From: Thermoanaerobaculales bacterium
Lineage (GTDB): Bacteria > Acidobacteriota > Thermoanaerobaculia > Thermoanaerobaculales > Sulfomarinibacteraceae
DNA length: 5,370 nucleotides
Direction of reading: 5' to 3'
NCBI GenBank assembly: GCA_025456385.1
Contig: JALOKS010000199.1
Span: 1 to 5,370, forward strand
Part shown: positions 4,314-5,370 of the stretch, one piece after another
How positions within the stretch are numbered: position 1 is the first letter of the stretch
Layout of the letters: the number at the start of each line of letters is the position of its first letter
Program-made: the position numbers and the translations under genes
Notes under the pieces: model-generated
The model's input: the letters and a program-made list of their open reading frames with translations, nothing else
The model's database searches: none
What the model was told of the DNA's origin: nothing

Positions 4314-5370
4314 CCGGCAGTGGGCGGCTGGGCGGGCTCCCCTCGTTCCGATCCCCGAACTCAGCCAGCACCGCTGCGCTGTGCTCGCCGAGCCTCGGCG
4401 CCGGGCGGCCGGGGGTGGCACCGAGGCCCACGTTCCACGGCCCGACGCCCGGCGCTGTCGCCCCGCCCGGCAGGGGGGTGTCCTCGCGCAGCCCGGCGGC
4501 CGCGAAGGCCGGCTCGGCCATCGCCTCGTCGAGGCCGTGCACCGGACCGAGCGGCAGGCCGGCGGCGCGCGCGGCATCCAGCCAGTGCGCGCGGGGGTGG
4601 GCCCCGAGGACCCGCTCGACCGCCGCCGCGACCCGCTCGCCCTCCGCACCGAGGGCGAAGGCACCGCCCGCGAGCTCCGGCGCACCGATCAGCTCGACGA
4701 AGGCGGCCCAGAACTTGGGCTCGAGAGCCGCCAGCGAGATCTCGGCGCCGCCCGCGCAGCGGTAGAGGCGGTAGCAGGGGCAGGCGCCCCCGAGCAGGGT
4801 GTCGAGGACGCCGCCGGCGCCGGCGGCGCGCTCGAGCCAGCTCCAGCTCAGGAAGGGCAGCGGACCCGCCGCCAGCGGCTGCTCGATCCGCCGCCCCGCC
4901 CCGCCCCGCCCGCGCGCGAGCAGCGCGGCGAGGATCGACGAGGTGGCGAGCAGCCCCGAGCTCACGTCCGCGAGCTGCAGCCGCGGCACCCGGCCCCCCA
5001 CCAGGTCGAGGACGCCGGCCATGGCGCTGAAGTTGAGGTCGTGCGCCACCCGCTCGGCGAGCCCGGGGGCCGAGCCGAAGGACGACAGCGAGCACCAGAC
5101 CAGCTGCGGGTTGAGCTCGCGGACCGCGTCCCAGCCGAGCCCCCACTCCTCCATCGTGCCGGGCCGAAAGCTCTCGACCATCACGTCCGCGTGCGCCGCG
5201 AGGCCGCGCAGGCGTCGCGCGCCATCCGCCTGCCGCAGATCGAGGACCACCGACTCGGCGCCGCGCAGGAAGGCGGCGAAGCCGATCCCGATGCCGTCCA
5301 GGAGCGGCGGCACCATGCGCATCGGATCGCCGACCCCCGGCTCCTCGACCTTGATCAGCCGCGCGCCGAG
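4300..5370 (-). CDS. CaiB/BaiF family (class III) CoA transferase, alpha-methylacyl-CoA racemase type, 5' end cut by window edge
   Basis: Cytosolic acyl-CoA enzyme. The closest recognisable type is alpha-methylacyl-CoA racemase, which inverts 2-methylacyl-CoA thioesters during branched-chain fatty acid breakdown; a CoA transferase role cannot be excluded. 356 residues are visible, opening in frame at the edge with LGARLIKVEEPGVGDPMR, a standard early motif of the family, so about 30 N-terminal residues lie outside. Numbering from the visible edge, AHDLNF carries His110, LADVSSG carries Asp135 and LEPKFW carries Glu217. These align by motif with the racemase catalytic His126 and Asp156 and with Glu241 of the Mycobacterium enzyme (GHDINY, GDFGGG and EPxF blocks), recalled from memory. 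ADVMVESFRPGTMEEWGLG and LNPQLVWCSLSSFG are further family blocks. The final residues PEFQF and the TGA come from the adjoining repeat. The true substrate is unknown. Confidence 0.88.
   Translation of the reverse strand, partial: LGARLIKVEEPGVGDPMRMVPPLLDGIGIGFAAFLRGAESVVLDLRQADGARRLRGLAAHADVMVESFRPGTMEEWGLGWDAVRELNPQLVWCSLSSFGSAPGLAERVAHDLNFSAMAGVLDLVGGRVPRLQLADVSSGLLATSSILAALLARGRGGAGRRIEQPLAAGPLPFLSWSWLERAAGAGGVLDTLLGGACPCYRLYRCAGGAEISLAALEPKFWAAFVELIGAPELAGGAFALGAEGERVAAAVERVLGAHPRAHWLDAARAAGLPLGPVHGLDEAMAEPAFAAAGLREDTPLPGGATAPGVGPWNVGLGATPGRPAPRLGEHSAAVLAEFGDRNEGSPPSRPLPEFQF

Noticed and set aside
4809..4828. 20-bp perfect palindrome of CGCCGCCGGC type
   Set aside because: It lies inside the racemase-like coding frame, encodes an Ala/Gly run, and is explained by GC-rich low complexity. 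Nothing else suggests a binding site.
4888..4915. CCGCC-repeated tract
   Set aside because: In-frame coding for a Gly/Arg-rich loop (GRGGAGRR) in the racemase-like protein; treated as a low-complexity coding stretch.

Overview
The window is GC-rich bacterial chromosome carrying four genes, all on the minus strand. In transcription order (right to left) they are: a CaiB/BaiF family CoA transferase or racemase of the alpha-methylacyl-CoA racemase type (5' end cut by the window edge), apolipoprotein N-acyltransferase (lnt), peptide chain release factor 2 (prfB, with its programmed +1 frameshift), and ornithine aminotransferase (rocD, missing only its last few codons). Lnt implies a diderm (Gram-negative type) cell with triacylated lipoproteins. 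The high GC, the gene mix and the AT-rich heptamer repeats between genes suggest an Acidobacteriota, Myxococcota or similar soil or sediment lineage, but the sequence alone does not settle the phylum.

Layout, right to left: 5370-4300 racemase-like gene; 4299-4178 spacer holding a long imperfect inverted repeat built from TTTTGAA/TTTTGAG heptamers; 4177-2666 lnt; 2665-2577 spacer with a 12-bp-arm AACGTT-rich inverted repeat over the lnt stop codon, a possible -10 box and a GC hairpin; 2576-1475 prfB; 1474-1218 spacer with a second long heptamer-built inverted repeat directly after prfB, then a candidate promoter and a clear Shine-Dalgarno for rocD; 1217-1 rocD. No gap exceeds 300 bases, and I see no RNA gene, transposase, CRISPR array or phage gene.

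The genes do not form one pathway: fatty or branched acyl-CoA metabolism, lipoprotein maturation, translation termination and arginine/ornithine catabolism. They are same-strand neighbours, and each spacer is large enough to hold its own start signals, so a single operon is not required. The two most informative features are the textbook RF2 autoregulatory frameshift site and the related inverted repeats at the 3' end of each of the three genes whose 3' end is visible; two of these repeats share a near-identical 23-nt block and supply the stop codon of the upstream gene. I found no undescribed multi-gene system here; the repeat family is the part most worth following up.
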